NCBI GenBank assembly: GCA_006538405.1
Contig: BJKQ01000002.1
Location: 3,968,001 to 4,032,000, forward strand
DNA length: 64,000 nt
Direction of reading: 5' to 3'
Source: Hansfordia pulvinata
Lineage: Eukaryota; Ascomycota; Sordariomycetes; Xylariales
Below are positions 49,026 through 60,772 of the stretch, in pieces. The number at the start of each line of letters is the position of its first letter. Position 1 is the stretch's first letter. A program made the translations under genes and the position numbers. The notes under the pieces are model-generated. The model was given only the letters and a program-made list of their open reading frames with translations, searched no databases and was not told where the DNA came from.

Positions 49026-50203
49026 TTTTGTTTTCTGATGAGCCTGGCTCCGAAGCTCAAGGTGTTTCGGTCTTTCTTTCTTCTTTCTTGTTGAAAGAAA
49101 CACTGCTCATGAAGGGCCTCTGCTCAAGTGGTGGTAGAAATAGCGACGCAACCCCGAATAGACTCGACGCCATCACTGATGTTGACCAGTATGGAGTTGG
49201 GGGATCCACGGGGTGCTGTGGGTCCAGCCGAGGTTCGTGGGCCGAGTCGAGGCGCCATTGGCCCAGCACGCCATCGGATTGCCTATTGGGAACCTACTGC
49301 TTATGCGATCTGCTGCTGGGGGAGGGGCGGCGGGGGCGGCATCTGCCTGTCGGGACTGGTTCTTTCGTGAGATGTGCTTGCCTGTGCCTGGTTGCCCTGC
49401 GCTGCGTCCATCAGCAAGGGTCGCCTCACGTCGATCTGGGCAGATCCCGCAGTGTCACCTCGATAAGCGATCGCCACCTTAGGTACCTCCTGATGAAGGA
49501 GGGTTCTGATTCCGGGGGCGCGGCACAGGGCGCCGCTGGATTGCTGCAATATTGCATGTTGGCGGAGAATGGAAGAAAGCTGTATTGACGTGGACAGGTG
49601 TCTGTCTGGTTGACGAGGGCTGACCGTTTGACTCCGTTACTTGGTACCTACCTCCTATATGTACTTGATCAGATCAAATCCATCAGATGACTCATGTGCC
49701 CTGCGTCTCAACTGTACTTCAACCGAATTTCAGCAGGCAGGAACGACCGCCACAGGACCAAGTAAGAACGGATATGTGCATGCTGGCAGGAAAATGCATC
49801 AATTGAGACATCAACGATCAACGACACAACAGACAGAAAACCTACGTGCATTGATTCGGATTCGATTCGAGATTGACCGATTGCCCGCGCTGCCGTGCAG
49901 ACGCAACCGACACACACACGCACACATCTCTCAGCGAGGTAGGTAAGCAAACAAAAGATTCAGAGTATGAAACGCCGTCTAATAGTCTATCAGGCCGTGG
50001 ATCACGAAATAGAGAGAGAGAGAAACAAGACGTAACAACACAAAAAAAAGAAAAAGCGGCACTCGGCTGTCTAGTCCACTCTCCCAGAAGAAACCGAATA
50101 CACCGCCACAAAACAAAAAGAAGAGAGAATACGTAAATAAGCCTTCACGATGTATCGTCGCACACGTTGTCCACTCTCTATTTTTCCCTTCCTATTCTTT
50201 CTC
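49026..50203. other. Intergenic region
   Basis: Upstream of the short-chain dehydrogenase and past the stop of the next gene. AGGTACCT near 49482 and GGTACCTA near 49643, a CACACA tract near 49910-49925 and an A-rich tract near 50040 are seen; no gene. Confidence 0.5.
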
Positions 50204-51742
50204 TCAGGCGGCCCCCCCTGCGGTCTTGGGCTTGGGCAGTGTGCCGCTGTCGACGTAGTCGTCGTTCTCGGGCATGACGTCCGTCAGCGCGTCGGTGCCC
50301 ATCTTGTTGGTCATGCCGATCAGGCCGACGCCGCGGTAGTCGCCGCCGTCGCCGTCCGCGTCCTTCTCCGGGTCGTGCTCGTCGATGGCCGTCACGTCCC
50401 AGCGGCCCTGGTTCGAGTGGAACTTGACCGTGGTGAAGTGCTTGTCGTCCCCGAGGTACTTGTAGAGCAGCGCGACGTGCACGCCGTCGCACATCTCCAT
50501 CGTCTTGGTCTCGAGCATCTGCTTGGCGACCTTCATCACCAGGCCGGCGGCGCCGTGGGTGGCCTCGGCGCCGCTCTCGGTCAGGTACCCGGCGAGGGTG
50601 CGGGCGTAGTTGGAGAAGTACCGCGCCAGCTCCCGGCTGCGCGGGTCCGACTTGGTGCGGGCGTCGAACGTCAGCGAGCGCAGCACCCGCCGTGCGTAGT
50701 CGGCGGGCTTCTCTCCGGGTTGCGGCGGGTCCGCGCCGGGCGGCGCCAGGGCCGGGATGTCGACCCCCTTCGCCCGCGCGGGCTCCGCCCACCTGGCCTC
50801 CATCTTGCCGAGCTGGCGGTAGTAGAAGGGGTCGTCGCGGTTGAAGGCCATGACGATGGGGTGCAGGCGCTTCTCGAAGTCGGCCACGGGCTGCTGGTTG
50901 CCGTCGTGGGCCGGGAAGGAGAACCACGAGTTGGTGTAGACGACGCGGGCCCGCGGGCCGCTGCGGCCCTTGACGGCCTCGTAGACGTCGTCGATCAGCA
51001 GCCGCGTCAGCTCCGGCGAGCCGTCCTTGTTCTGCTGCGAGTTGAACCCGACGAGCGCGTGGTACATGCCCAGCCGCAGCGACTCCTGCCGCACGACCTT
51101 GACGAGGTGCTCCTTGGCCGTGGGGCCGACCATGTGCACGTTGACCTTGGCGCGCCTGGGGATCTTCCGGAGGAGGTCGTCCACCGTGTTCAGCTGCCCC
51201 GGGCTCGACGGGAAGTGCCCGCCGGCCCTGACGAAGAGCTTCTTGGTCTTGGCCCTCTGCTTGCGGCTGCCGCCGCCGCCGTAGAGCTTCTCGACTACGC
51301 CCGGGATCACGTCGTCCGGGTCCAGCAGGTGCTCGTAGTGGTTGTCCTTGGCCTCGATGTCGATGATGTTGTCCAGCGTGCTGTAGAAGTAGATCTTGGT
51401 GTGCTTGTTGTACTTATTGTACGGCGCCGTGTCGTGGATGCCCTGGAGCACGAGCATCGACACCCAGTGCCGCAGCGCCCTCACGTGGTCCGGCGACGCC
51501 GTCGTCACGATGTGGATCCGCGGCACCTTGGCGTGGATGGCCGTGTAGATGCCGGTCAGGTCGTCGACCTTGCCGTCGGTGAAGTACACCACATCGTCGG
51601 GGTAGGAGGCCAGCAGGCCGCGCTCCAGGACCGGGCTGCTGGCGGCGGCGGCGGCGGCGGCTTCGGGAGCGGCGCTGGGAAGCCCCAGCGCGGCCCACGA
51701 GAACAGGAGGAGGAGGACCGGGAGGAGCAGGAGACGCGCCAT
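50204..51742 (-). CDS. Secreted protein, possibly nucleoside-hydrolase-like (512 aa)
   Basis: A single-exon secreted protein. The start at ATG 51742 is chosen because it opens a signal peptide (MARLLLLPVLLLLFSWAALG) and lies between a TATA box and the conserved part; the open frame extends 37 codons further upstream without one. After an Ala-rich linker comes DDVVYFTDGKVDDLTGIYTA and then VPRIHIVTTASPDHVRALRHW. The TDGKVDD element resembles the DTDPGxDD calcium-binding start of inosine-uridine nucleoside hydrolases, but its first Asp is Phe. Later VNVHMVGPTAKEHL and MCDGVHVALLYKY sit where that fold has its middle strand and its HD-type motif. A secreted enzyme scavenging or degrading nucleosides is a reasonable hypothesis. 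Because metal ligands look altered, it could instead be inactive or another alpha/beta fold. No frame damage. Confidence 0.72.
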   Translation of the reverse strand: MARLLLLPVLLLLFSWAALGLPSAAPEAAAAAAASSPVLERGLLASYPDDVVYFTDGKVDDLTGIYTAIHAKVPRIHIVTTASPDHVRALRHWVSMLVLQGIHDTAPYNKYNKHTKIYFYSTLDNIIDIEAKDNHYEHLLDPDDVIPGVVEKLYGGGGSRKQRAKTKKLFVRAGGHFPSSPGQLNTVDDLLRKIPRRAKVNVHMVGPTAKEHLVKVVRQESLRLGMYHALVGFNSQQNKDGSPELTRLLIDDVYEAVKGRSGPRARVVYTNSWFSFPAHDGNQQPVADFEKRLHPIVMAFNRDDPFYYRQLGKMEARWAEPARAKGVDIPALAPPGADPPQPGEKPADYARRVLRSLTFDARTKSDPRSRELARYFSNYARTLAGYLTESGAEATHGAAGLVMKVAKQMLETKTMEMCDGVHVALLYKYLGDDKHFTTVKFHSNQGRWDVTAIDEHDPEKDADGDGGDYRGVGLIGMTNKMGTDALTDVMPENDDYVDSGTLPKPKTAGGAA

Positions 51743-54312
51743 GGCGTCGTTGAGCTGATTCACACACACACACAAGTCCGGGGACGATGTCCAACCTGCA
51801 GAGAAAGAACGAGCCGCTTTACCGGTGCTTCTTGGGGAGGGGTTGTTGTCCAACTGCCAATGACAGGACTCTCCTTACTATGTACGAGTAAGTTGAGACG
51901 TAGAAGCCTCTCTTTATATATGGGTACATAAAGTGAACCAGCGGCCGCGCCGGGGCGTTTTCTGCTTGGGAAGCTTGCCATCTCTTCGGACTTGAGCGAG
52001 CCAAATGGGTCGGGACTCGGGAGTCAGGACTGGCTCGATTTGCCTACTGTCAGTCTGTCTGTGTGCGCCTACTCACAGTAGTACAGCAGACAGACTAATA
52101 ATAAAACCTCGCCGCCCTCTCCGACCACTCTTTCCAAGCCCCCCCGCCCCTATGGGAGGTCGAGACTCGGTGGCAACTTCAAAAGTTCGACTCACGACGG
52201 GCAGAGAGAGTGGAAGAGGCAAATGGGTGGCTTGAGTATCCGCCCCGGTATACTACGAGTATCCGGCGAATATGTATGGTACAAGATGAGTGCGGCAGCC
52301 CGGGTTCATCGAGTCCCAACCAGGGTTTTCAGCCAGCAGTGGTGGGCCATTGGGGAGGCCCTGCGGGCGACTTTGACGACATGAAGAGGCCTTAGACGGC
52401 TCCTTGAAGGCGGCCGCGTGGCGACAGGTCTTGGAAGCGTCTGACGCCGGCCGAGGTTCCGACCGGTTCGGCAACCTATCCATCTCTTTTGGGGGGCGGG
52501 CGGGCCGATTCGCCACATTTCGGTGACCAAGACTGTGGGGGGGGATTCCAAATCGGCATTCCAGATGGCTACCTACCTTACCTAAGTACAGTGATAATTA
52601 GTAAGGTATTTACCTTGTGTGGATAGTGTTGCCGCGTCCTACTGCCAGTGTGTGCCAGCAATTGGAATTTGGCAGCACGCGGGCTCGGACTGGCCGACCC
52701 TCGTTTCCCCGGTTTCCTAACTAGACCTCGAGGTTTGTTTCTCCCCTGGGTAGATACTGATAGGTAGTCATCAGAGTCTTCCAAAGCAGAGACTCGCCGC
52801 CTATCTGGAACTTGAGCACTACGATAGTGTAGGAACACACCCCAGGGGGAGAAGCGTGCCTGGGGATTTCCGCAGCCTCGGTACAGCTTCCTTTTTCCCT
52901 CGTCTTTTGCACAGCCACGCAATCATTAGCACGACGGTACTGGCGATGGGGCCTGCGCCAGCCATACTCGCAACGCCTCCCTCTCACCGAACTCGCCAAC
53001 TCAGCAGTTTAGGCTCAGGCCAGGAAGCCAGGCTTCCGTGCTCCCAAATCTCCTGTACCGCCGCGACGCCATCCGAGGCAATGCTATGCTGCTGCAAAGG
53101 TTCCGGCTGTGGGGAGGGGTGTTTACTCGTAAGCAGGCAGAGCACATACGAGTATAGTTAGCCAACGACCGGCCGGTGGCGTACCCATTCCCACAGCTCG
53201 CCCTAACGAGTTAGTTATTACGGGTTATTCGTCTACTGTGACTACCTTAGTTAAGCTAGTGGGTAGGCTGTTTTCGAGTACTCCGTACGTAGGTAGTCAC
53301 TAGTTAGAAGATTCAGGTCGTGGCTCTTCACCTAATGGTAAGTTCGCAACTCGGGTCGGGGTTCGGACTACATAGAACTGCAGTGAGTTCGGGAACTAAA
53401 AATCCAACCATTCGTAAGACGGAAGTCATCGTGAACACCCTCTGAAAGGCGAGCTAAGAGTAGCAGGCGCAGTCGTGGCTCATACAGGCACCACAGAGAC
53501 AAAGTCGCCTCTTCCCCTTCCCCCAAACAAGCAGCTCGGTATTGAATGAGTGGAGTTCAAGAGACAGCAAACTTGTGATTTGATGCAGGTTAGGCTCTAT
53601 GGGAGCATCTGCATCTAGATCGTCCTCTTCTTCTTCTTCCGTTTGAGGGAGAAGCCATGATCAGCCTCGGGATTCGATAGAGGCCTGTTAATCTTCGGCT
53701 TTCCCGCGGCCATGCAGTTCGATCCTGGTTGGGCTTGTTTGCTTTGTGGATCCCGGGGGTCGGGGAACAAACATTCCCGGCCCCGTAACTCGAGGGGGTG
53801 TTTGCGTGCCTTGAGGACAGGTCAAAGTCCGTGGTCGCCGGCGCGCCGTTGCGTGTGCAGTGCTTGCCATCTGACCCATTTATTGGTCCCCGATTCCCCG
53901 AATGGGGAGTTCTCAACTCCGACCACGGCCATCCTTTGCGAGCTTACTCACCAGAATCCTGCTGGCCATTGATCCGCAGGTGGCAACACATGTGCAAACC
54001 AAAGAGCATGAGCCCATATCGGCCTGTGCTTTCGTCCTCCGGACGCAGAGAGCTGGATCGAAGGGGGCCGTGGAAGACTGGCTCGAGGGTCCTGACTTAT
54101 GCTGTCTTGTGACGTGCATCAGGTTCGTGTGTGCTGTGATGGCTCGGCGGTGGAAATATTCCATCGTATATGTCTTTTTCAAAATGTCAACCATGCAAAT
54201 GCCCTTCGAATTGAGGACATCGCATTCTTCTATTACGTAAATATTTTATCGCCAAATCAGGCTCGGGAAAGGCCGTGGTCGTAAATGTCGTAAAATCGTC
54301 AAGGCCTTCAGT
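51743..54312. other. Intergenic region
   Basis: About 2.6 kb holding the promoter of the secreted protein gene, several octamers (TACGAGTA near 51882, 52253 and 53151; TACTCGTA near 53125) and a TACTCCGTAC near 53279. No coding structure recognised. Confidence 0.5.
51913..51920 (-). promoter_or_regulatory. Probable TATA box of the secreted nucleoside-hydrolase-like gene
   Basis: TATATAAA on the minus strand, about 170 bases upstream of the ATG at 51742. Confidence 0.4.
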
Positions 54313-56084
54313 CTACATCTTTTTGCTCTTGAACATGCCCTGTGTGCCCGACGTCCAGGTGCTGGCTTTGCTCATCGTCTTCTTCCGCATCACGGCGAGA
54401 ATCTCCGTCTCGAGTTTCTCGATGCCCTGTTCCACGTCGCGGTCTTCTACGGCATACCGCCTCTCCCGACGCAGGTCCAGCACCCACCACGACAGCACAA
54501 TGGCAATCGTCAGCGGTATCGTGACGGCGAAGTAGATCCAGATCTGGACGGACACGTCGAGATTGCCATCCGAGCCGTCGAAGAACACCATGCTGAATAT
54601 CGAAGACATGAACGTGCCGGGCAAGAACATGGCGCCCAGGAGCGACAGGGTCTTCATGGCGGTACTGTCGCGCTTGCTGGCGTGCGCCAGGCGTCGCTGC
54701 TGTGCTGCCATCTCCAGGTTCAGCTTGGATTCTTTCTGGGCCATGATGTTGTAGAGCTGTTCAGAAGGGTCAGTAATCATACGGCCGCATCATCCATGTC
54801 ATTCACAAGAGCCTCGACTCACTGCTTGGCGCTGAATGTGCAACCTCTCGAGGGTGGTGTGCGCGTAGTGCTCCATGCCTGTCAACTTGACCCGGTAGAA
54901 CTCGAGCCTTGAGCACATGCTCTCGTGGTGCTGCCGCATCCTCAAGCGGTACTCGTCGGCTGGAATGGCTTCCTTGAACTTGTCCATCGCTCCCTTGAAC
55001 TCCTTGATGATTTCCTGGTAGGCCTGGGGCCGCTTCCACAGGACTTGGGAGTGGCACTCGACCAGGTCGCGGTTGATGGCGTCGACGTCAAAGTCCTTGT
55101 ACACTTCGTTGGCTTCGATCTCGTCACGTAGCGTGATGGCGTTCTCGAGGCGGCGGAGCCAGTCGCGGGCATCGCGCTGGCGGATGTCGCTTTTGGAGGA
55201 CAGGTCATGCGAGAGGATGATGACGGGCAGCAGCAGGGGGTGGCCGACCTCGGTCCGGCACGCGACGAGATGCTTGAGCGAGTCGACAATGTCAGACGAG
55301 GGCGTTCCCTTGACAAACCCTGTCGTGATGCGCGTTTTGAATGAATATGACAGCATGATCTCCCACCCCCTGGTCTTGCCCTTCTTGCGCACATCCGACT
55401 TGCGGAAGATGATTTCTGGTTATGGGTTAGCTGCGCAGGCAATGCAGAGCGGGCATTGAGGTGATCTTACGCAGGTGGCGGTCCTCCTCGTCCTGGTCGT
55501 AGGCAGACCAGAAGAAAGGGCCGACGAGACTGCCCCCCTCTATTGCGCGGAAGGGCAGCGCCATGGTGCGCACCATGGACTCATACATTTTCTGCGGCAA
55601 GCTGATGTAATTGGGAGTGAATGTCTCTGCGTTCTGGGCATTTCTCTGGACACTGGGAGACTGTTCAGCGTCCAGGCGACATGGACGCACGTGCGTCGGG
55701 AAGAGAGGGCGACTTACACAAGTCGCATTCCGCTGACGAAATCCAAGCCATCTTTGGCTTTGGGAGGAGAGAAGACCCCCTGTAGACACAGGCACGTCAG
55801 ACCACAAGCTTCGAGCGGCATGTCCGCATCGCGGAAAAGGGGAGGGGGAGGGAGAGGGGGCCGTACGCGGCGATGCAGGAAGTTATCAAACTCGTCATGC
55901 GTGAGGGGATGCTCCTCGACGGTGCTCTCTTTCGGATCCTAGGATCGAGGTCAGCAGTGGGCAACTAGCGGACCTAAGCGAGCGGACGGTGGCTTACGGC
56001 ATAGTTGAGAATCTCGAGATACGTGGTGGACTCCTCGACGTATTTGCAGCCCTGGACGTGGGACTTGAACATGTAGTCGTCCAT
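54313..56084 (-). CDS. CorA-like membrane protein (fungal divergent Mg2+ transporter family)
   Basis: A 479-residue protein with the CorA architecture: soluble N-terminal domain, long helical stalk and two C-terminal membrane helices. Six exons (55998-56084, 55867-55938, 55718-55779, 55471-55652, 54823-55415, 54313-54756) join in frame with good donors, giving for example RLVVQRNAQNAETFTPNYIS and DRHLQIIFRKSDVRKKGK across junctions. Helix 1 is about residues 368-391 (LLGAMFLPGTFMSSIFSMVFF) and helix 2 about 402-425 (IWIYFAVTIPLTIAIVLSWWVL), followed by a charged cytosolic tail. The GMN selectivity signature of true CorA channels is replaced by SMV, as in many fungal relatives, so magnesium transport is not assured. 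ATG 56084 is the most upstream plausible start I see, but family members are often longer at the N-terminus, so one upstream exon may be missing. Confidence 0.85.
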
Positions 56085-56768
56085 GGTCTACCGAAGCGCA
56101 GGATTCCCCGGCTCAGCTTGACGATGCTGAGCTGTGCGGACAGGTGCTGGACTGACGAGCTGGGGGCTGGGAGCTGGGAGCTGGGAGCTGGGAGCCGCCA
56201 AGAAGGGCGGCAGGCAGGGATGGCGTCTCGCTCTCTCGAGTCGCTGCTGCAGACCAAAGTGCCTATGCGGAGCAGGGCGAGATCGAGAGAGGCGCGGTCT
56301 GCAGCCAGCCCACTCGTAGATTGACGAGGTGATGGAAGCGGTGCAGCCTGGACGAGGCTCGAGTTGAACGAGACACTGGACTCTGCGAGGATGAGGTGGA
56401 CGGCGCCGGCCGACGTCGAAACTGCAAATGGAAACGGTTGACAGGCTACGAGTACCTTACTTGCAGGAACCGAGCACTCGCACTGCCACTGGAGAGTGGT
56501 CGCAGGCATATGGCAGGCAATTGGCACGAGCACGGTACCTTCCCACGCTTCCGTACCTTGTGGTAGCGCACGAACTGGCGCAAGATTTACGGAGCAACCC
56601 CTTATCCGTAACCCATCGATTGCCGGGCGACGGCGACGGCGACAGGGGAGGGACCGGGACAGACTGGGACTAGCGGACGGCTACAAGGGCGCTACACGGA
56701 CGCTACAGGGGCTGCCCGTAGGGGCGAACCGCGACCAGCGGGGCCCCAATTTTGACAAGCCCCGCTGC

Positions 56769-56780
56769 ACGAGTACTCGT
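56769..56780. repeat. ACGAGTACTCGT palindrome, copy 6
   Basis: Perfect 12-base palindrome about 685 bases upstream of the CorA-like gene start. Confidence 0.85.
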
Positions 56781-57341
56781 AGCGCCGTCCCGCCAGCTTT
56801 AAGGGACCTCATCGGATACCAATAGCCCTCTCACCACCGTTATCTGCTCGCAGATTCCCCCCACCGAGATTGGGGTGTGCGCCTTCCTCCTCGAGCGGTG
56901 ACAGACAGCGGCTCGTACCTGCCTTCCAGGACGAACCTGCCTTTCGATCTCAGCTTGGCCGTGTTGGGAAAAAAAGAATGAAAAAAAAAAAAACCTCACT
57001 GGGCTACTCGAAGATTCACCATCTTCATTACTCGTACCCAAGGTAGTACGCTATCGAACACTCTACAACAGTGCAGGCCGAGCCTGCGAGTATTCTCCTA
57101 TTCCAATCACCACTTGGCCGCAGCGCCTGGGTTCGGGATAATGTCACAGCCAGCCAGCTGTCGGCGCAAGCCTTCCGAGGATGCTGAACGGCCCGCCGAC
57201 TGATTGATTGACTCCCAGGACACGCCCCAAAGCAGCCCGCGCCGATCAGGTGGCCGCCGGCCAGCCTGGCCACTCGTAGATGAGCCCAAGTGAGGGCGAC
57301 GAAGAACGGTCACACCAGCGGCAGGGCAGAGAGGGCGGGAG

Positions 57342-57385
57342 AAGCAAGCAAGCAAGCAATCAATCAATCAATCAATCAATCAATC
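57342..57385 (+). repeat. AAGC/AATC compound microsatellite
   Basis: Four AAGC units followed by seven AATC units. A short AGTC/CAGT repeat follows near 57400. Confidence 0.9.
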
Positions 57386-57922
57386 AGACGACAACACACA
57401 GTCAGTCAGTCGTGCGTCGCCCCGTGTATCGTAGATCGACCACGATGCCCCGCGTTGCGCTGCGTGCCCTGCCGCCTCGCGCCGGGACCACCTCCGCCAT
57501 TGGCCAATCCGCGAGAGGGGTACGGAGCTTTGCCCTTGCTCCAGCCCTGAGTCGAGAACGGCCTCTTCAGCTCCCATCGGTGCGCGATGAGACCCTGGCC
57601 TGCAGCTGTCCATCTCCCTCCGGCTTCTGAGTGCTCGTACGTCAAATGTGGGTTGGAGCGAGGCGGGACACGGGAGGCGAGGTGGTTGGCTGATGGTATT
57701 AAGTTGTCACACATATATACATATTCAGGCCGACAAGAGATTGGCCAATATGTACTCGTACACGGTCTGCTGAGAAGACCCAAAGAGCCCTGGTTCTCTC
57801 AGGTGCAAAGTGGCAGTCCTCGATCTCACAACCTTCTCCCCATTATTTCCCTCTGTCCAACATTTGTTCGTCCACGCGCCATCGAACCCCGCCCTCGGCC
57901 TCGCCCTCGTCCCGCGCGCCCG

Positions 57923-58549
57923 TCAAACGACACCGTGCAGTGCCTTCTGCGCCACGAGCCAGGCGTACATCTCGCCGCACCCCACCAGCGTCCGCGTCGC
58001 CGCCTCGATCGCCTCCCAGCTGCCGAAGACGGCCTCGAACCCGATGGCCTTGACGATGGCGGCCCAGTCGCGCGGCGGCAGCTTGCACACCCCGGAGTCC
58101 AGGTAGCACCCGGGGTGGCTGTGGAACGCCTCGTCGTTGAGCTGCTTGCACGTGATCTCCCCCTGGCCCTCATTCTTGGCCGGGCACTGGCTGCCGCCAG
58201 CGTCGACGGCGAGCACCGCGCGCGACAGTGCCTGCTGCAGGCACAGGCGCGTCGCCATCTGCCACTCCTGCCCCGCGGCGTCGAACCCGGGCGCCGCCTC
58301 GTTGAACGCCCGGCAGTACTTGAGCCCGTACGCCAGCGGGTACCCCTCGGGCCCGCACCCGTACACGTCCTCCACGCACGAGTAGAACTCGCACGACGTC
58401 GTGGACGGGGCGCACCGCGCGCAGTCCGCCGGCAGCCCGGAGCTCCGCCCCGATAGGCCGGGGGCGGCGGCGGCGGCGGCGGTGCCCGTCACGGCCGCCG
58501 CCGTCGCCAGCGAGGCCAGGGCGCGGGAGGTCGCGCGGCCGATTTGCAT
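57923..58549 (-). CDS. Stanniocalcin-like secreted cysteine-rich protein (208 aa)
   Basis: Single-exon protein of 208 residues with twelve cysteines. ATG 58549 gives a signal-like N-terminus with an Ala-rich core (ASLATAAAVTGTAAAAAA) and cleavage probably near residue 30. The mature part has DCARCAPSTTSCEFYSCVED, then YGCGPEGYPLAYGLKYCRAF, MATRLCLQQAL, HSHPGCYLDSGVC and GCGEMYAWL. This cysteine order and the YGLKYC and HPxCY elements match, from memory, a group of fungal secreted proteins related to stanniocalcin, a secreted glycoprotein hormone family of animals. In fungi its role is unknown. The frame continues upstream of the ATG, but the extension lacks a signal peptide. The gene is convincing; the relationship to stanniocalcin is moderately confident. 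Confidence 0.75.
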   Translation of the reverse strand: MQIGRATSRALASLATAAAVTGTAAAAAAPGLSGRSSGLPADCARCAPSTTSCEFYSCVEDVYGCGPEGYPLAYGLKYCRAFNEAAPGFDAAGQEWQMATRLCLQQALSRAVLAVDAGGSQCPAKNEGQGEITCKQLNDEAFHSHPGCYLDSGVCKLPPRDWAAIVKAIGFEAVFGSWEAIEAATRTLVGCGEMYAWLVAQKALHGVV

Positions 58550-60772
58550 GGTCTGCTCTTTTTCCTCCTTCTCTTCTTCGCTTTTTTTTGTCGATTGCCG
58601 TCTGGTTTTCGTCGGTTTTTCGTAGCTGAGCTGTCGCCTCCTGTCCCCCGAACGATCTCTAACTCTGCGCCAAGAAGGACGACTTTCGTGAGATCCCAAG
58701 TTTCTCTGCTTAGGCTGTCTGTTCGCGATCCAATGACCTTCCTGTCGCTGGCCTGCTTTGTGTCGTGTGGCGGCGAGCGTCCTTCGGTGGACAACGCCCG
58801 GCGAAGCTGCTGATACCAGCAACCGATAGTGGCGTGGGCGCAGTGAGGCGTCTGGAACGGGATGACCGCCGGGGGGGCGGGGAGGCAGGAAGAAGAAACA
58901 ACAGCCAGCCGGGCCCGTGCTTTCGCAGGAGAGTAGGTAGGGAACGAGAACGAAGTGCACGGAGTAGAGGTAGCCAACCCAGGTGCCGGGGCCGTTCGTT
59001 TTTAATTAACGGAATGAAGAAGAACCAGGAGAAGCGCACGGGCTGCTCTGCTCCGCCGGGCCATCAGCCGCTGTGTCACCCACGCTTCCCCAGATCGCGA
59101 GATCGGCTGACCCGCCGCGTGCACCGCGATGCCGCCTGCCTCTTCCGTGCGTGCTGCCCACGCGGCCCGGGAGTCGGGCACTACGAGTTCTCGTAATAAG
59201 AGGAGGTAGCAATCACACGGGCAAAGAGGAGACACCCCTCGTCAGCTGGCCCCTCCCCACCTAATCTTGCCACTGCTCGTCGTGCGTCGCGGGATTTTCC
59301 CAGCTCCCCCGTCAATCTGATCTGATCCGGGGCTTTGAAGCCGCCGCCGCCGCCTCCTCAAGATCCCAGGCCCCCGAGGTTGGGGGTCGGGCACGGATTG
59401 AGATGATCACGATTAGACTAGACTATAACGACAGGGTATCGATCGGTACGAGAACGCGCCCCAGGCACGCCAGGCACGCCGGGAAGCATCGCGCTCGGAT
59501 CTCCGCGCTACCTAAGTTAGAGCAAGCATTGGGGGCTGCTTGGGCGTGTGTGCCACGCCGCGAACTTCCTGACCGGGCGTGCCGGGCAAAATATGAGTTA
59601 ACAGGTTGACCATCTTCAATCTCAGATTTCTGACTGCCGGTGCCCTTTCCGAGTGGGAGAGAATTGCATACATGGTTGTCCGTTCATACGTGTACTCGCA
59701 CAACAGCTGGCCCGCCCCCCTCCGCCTCGGGTGACTGAGCCACCCGACAAGCGCCCGGCTGCTTGTGAAAGGGCCGCACGCGACTTTTCGTTGACTGAGT
59801 AGTAAACCCCGTGCTCGTAGCTCCGATTGGACCCGTCACGCCCATAAAGTCAGACCCGGGAGTCGTCACATCGCTGTCTCGACAAGGCCAGCAGTCTCGC
59901 CACATTCTGGGTCTCTTCAAACAGCTTCGAGACTTCTCGCGTTGCTGATGTCGCGATAGACTGCCCGACATTCACGACCGTGATGAGAACCATGGTGGCC
60001 GTTGCGCAAGATCGTTGCTGTAACGTCATTCCCTCGTCAGCAGCGTCGCTCAGAATAAGATGGTCACAGACAGTCTGGGACACACCACTCCCTCGACCTT
60101 GCCTCAGTCAGATGCCGCCACTGAGAAGTCATTGGAGGTCACCTGTGCCGCAAAGGTTTGGCACGGATTATTATACAATATCTACTATACAGCCGACGAT
60201 AAACAATTCTTCGTTAGACATAACGGGCCTCCGCTCGATCAACCCCAGAGAACCCGAAAACTTCCCAACCCAGGAAACATTCTGGCCATTTACACCGGAA
60301 TAGCGCAACTCGGCTGCCTCTCACATGCTGCACGTGATTGGGGCTCATCGATGACGTCCAAATACTCGGTGACCGATGTCACGTTTCCGTGACACTCCAA
60401 ACTCCTGCGTGGCATCGTGTACTGGTGTTCATTTCCAGGCTCATTCGTGCCGGGCACTCGGCGCTACTGAAAGGTTTCTGTCCCGGTCGGGTGGTAAGTG
60501 AACCTCCAAGCCCACTCACTCAAGTACCATGGTCGTCCCGACATAATCATGGCACAATTCAGAAGCCTATAGCTTCTTGTCCGGTCCAGGTTCGTTTCGG
60601 CGGCCAGGAACCCGGCCAGTGATGCTACTCATTTTCGTCTCGTCCCTGGTTCCTGCTTCCGTGGTGCAGATCAACGAAGTCGGGTCTTCTACTCTATCCT
60701 TGACGCCGATTCGAAATATTTTCATGCTCGCAAAAGCTTTGCCCACATCGGGCTTCTCAAGTCCAAACATGT
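58550..60772. other. Intergenic region
   Basis: About 2.2 kb between the stanniocalcin-like and PKA genes. A near-palindrome TACGAGTTCTCGTA lies at 59182-59195. A short GCACGCCAG repeat lies near 59465. The stretch 59600-60770 is less GC-rich and may carry the PKA 3' UTR. No gene seen. Confidence 0.5.
59182..59195. repeat. TACGAGTTCTCGTA near-palindrome
   Basis: One base from the 14-base palindrome; like copy 2 it is followed by ATAAG. Confidence 0.75.

Larger units (their letters stand above)
56085..57922. other. Intergenic region upstream of the CorA-like gene
   Basis: Holds a GGGAGCT repeat near 56160-56193, GACGGC hexamers near 56630, an ACGAGTACTCGT palindrome at 56769, an A run near 56980 and an AAGC/AATC microsatellite. 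A 60-codon frame beginning near 57445 with an Arg/Ala-rich N-terminus is not supported as a gene. Confidence 0.5.

Noticed and set aside
50150..51931. 593-codon plus-strand open frame opposite the secreted nucleoside-hydrolase-like gene
   Set aside because: Val/Arg/Leu-rich shadow of a GC-biased minus-strand gene that has a signal peptide and TATA box.
57445..57630. Short ORF with an Arg/Ala-rich, mitochondrial-presequence-like N-terminus
   Set aside because: Ends after about 60 codons without a conserved part; no intron found that would extend it.
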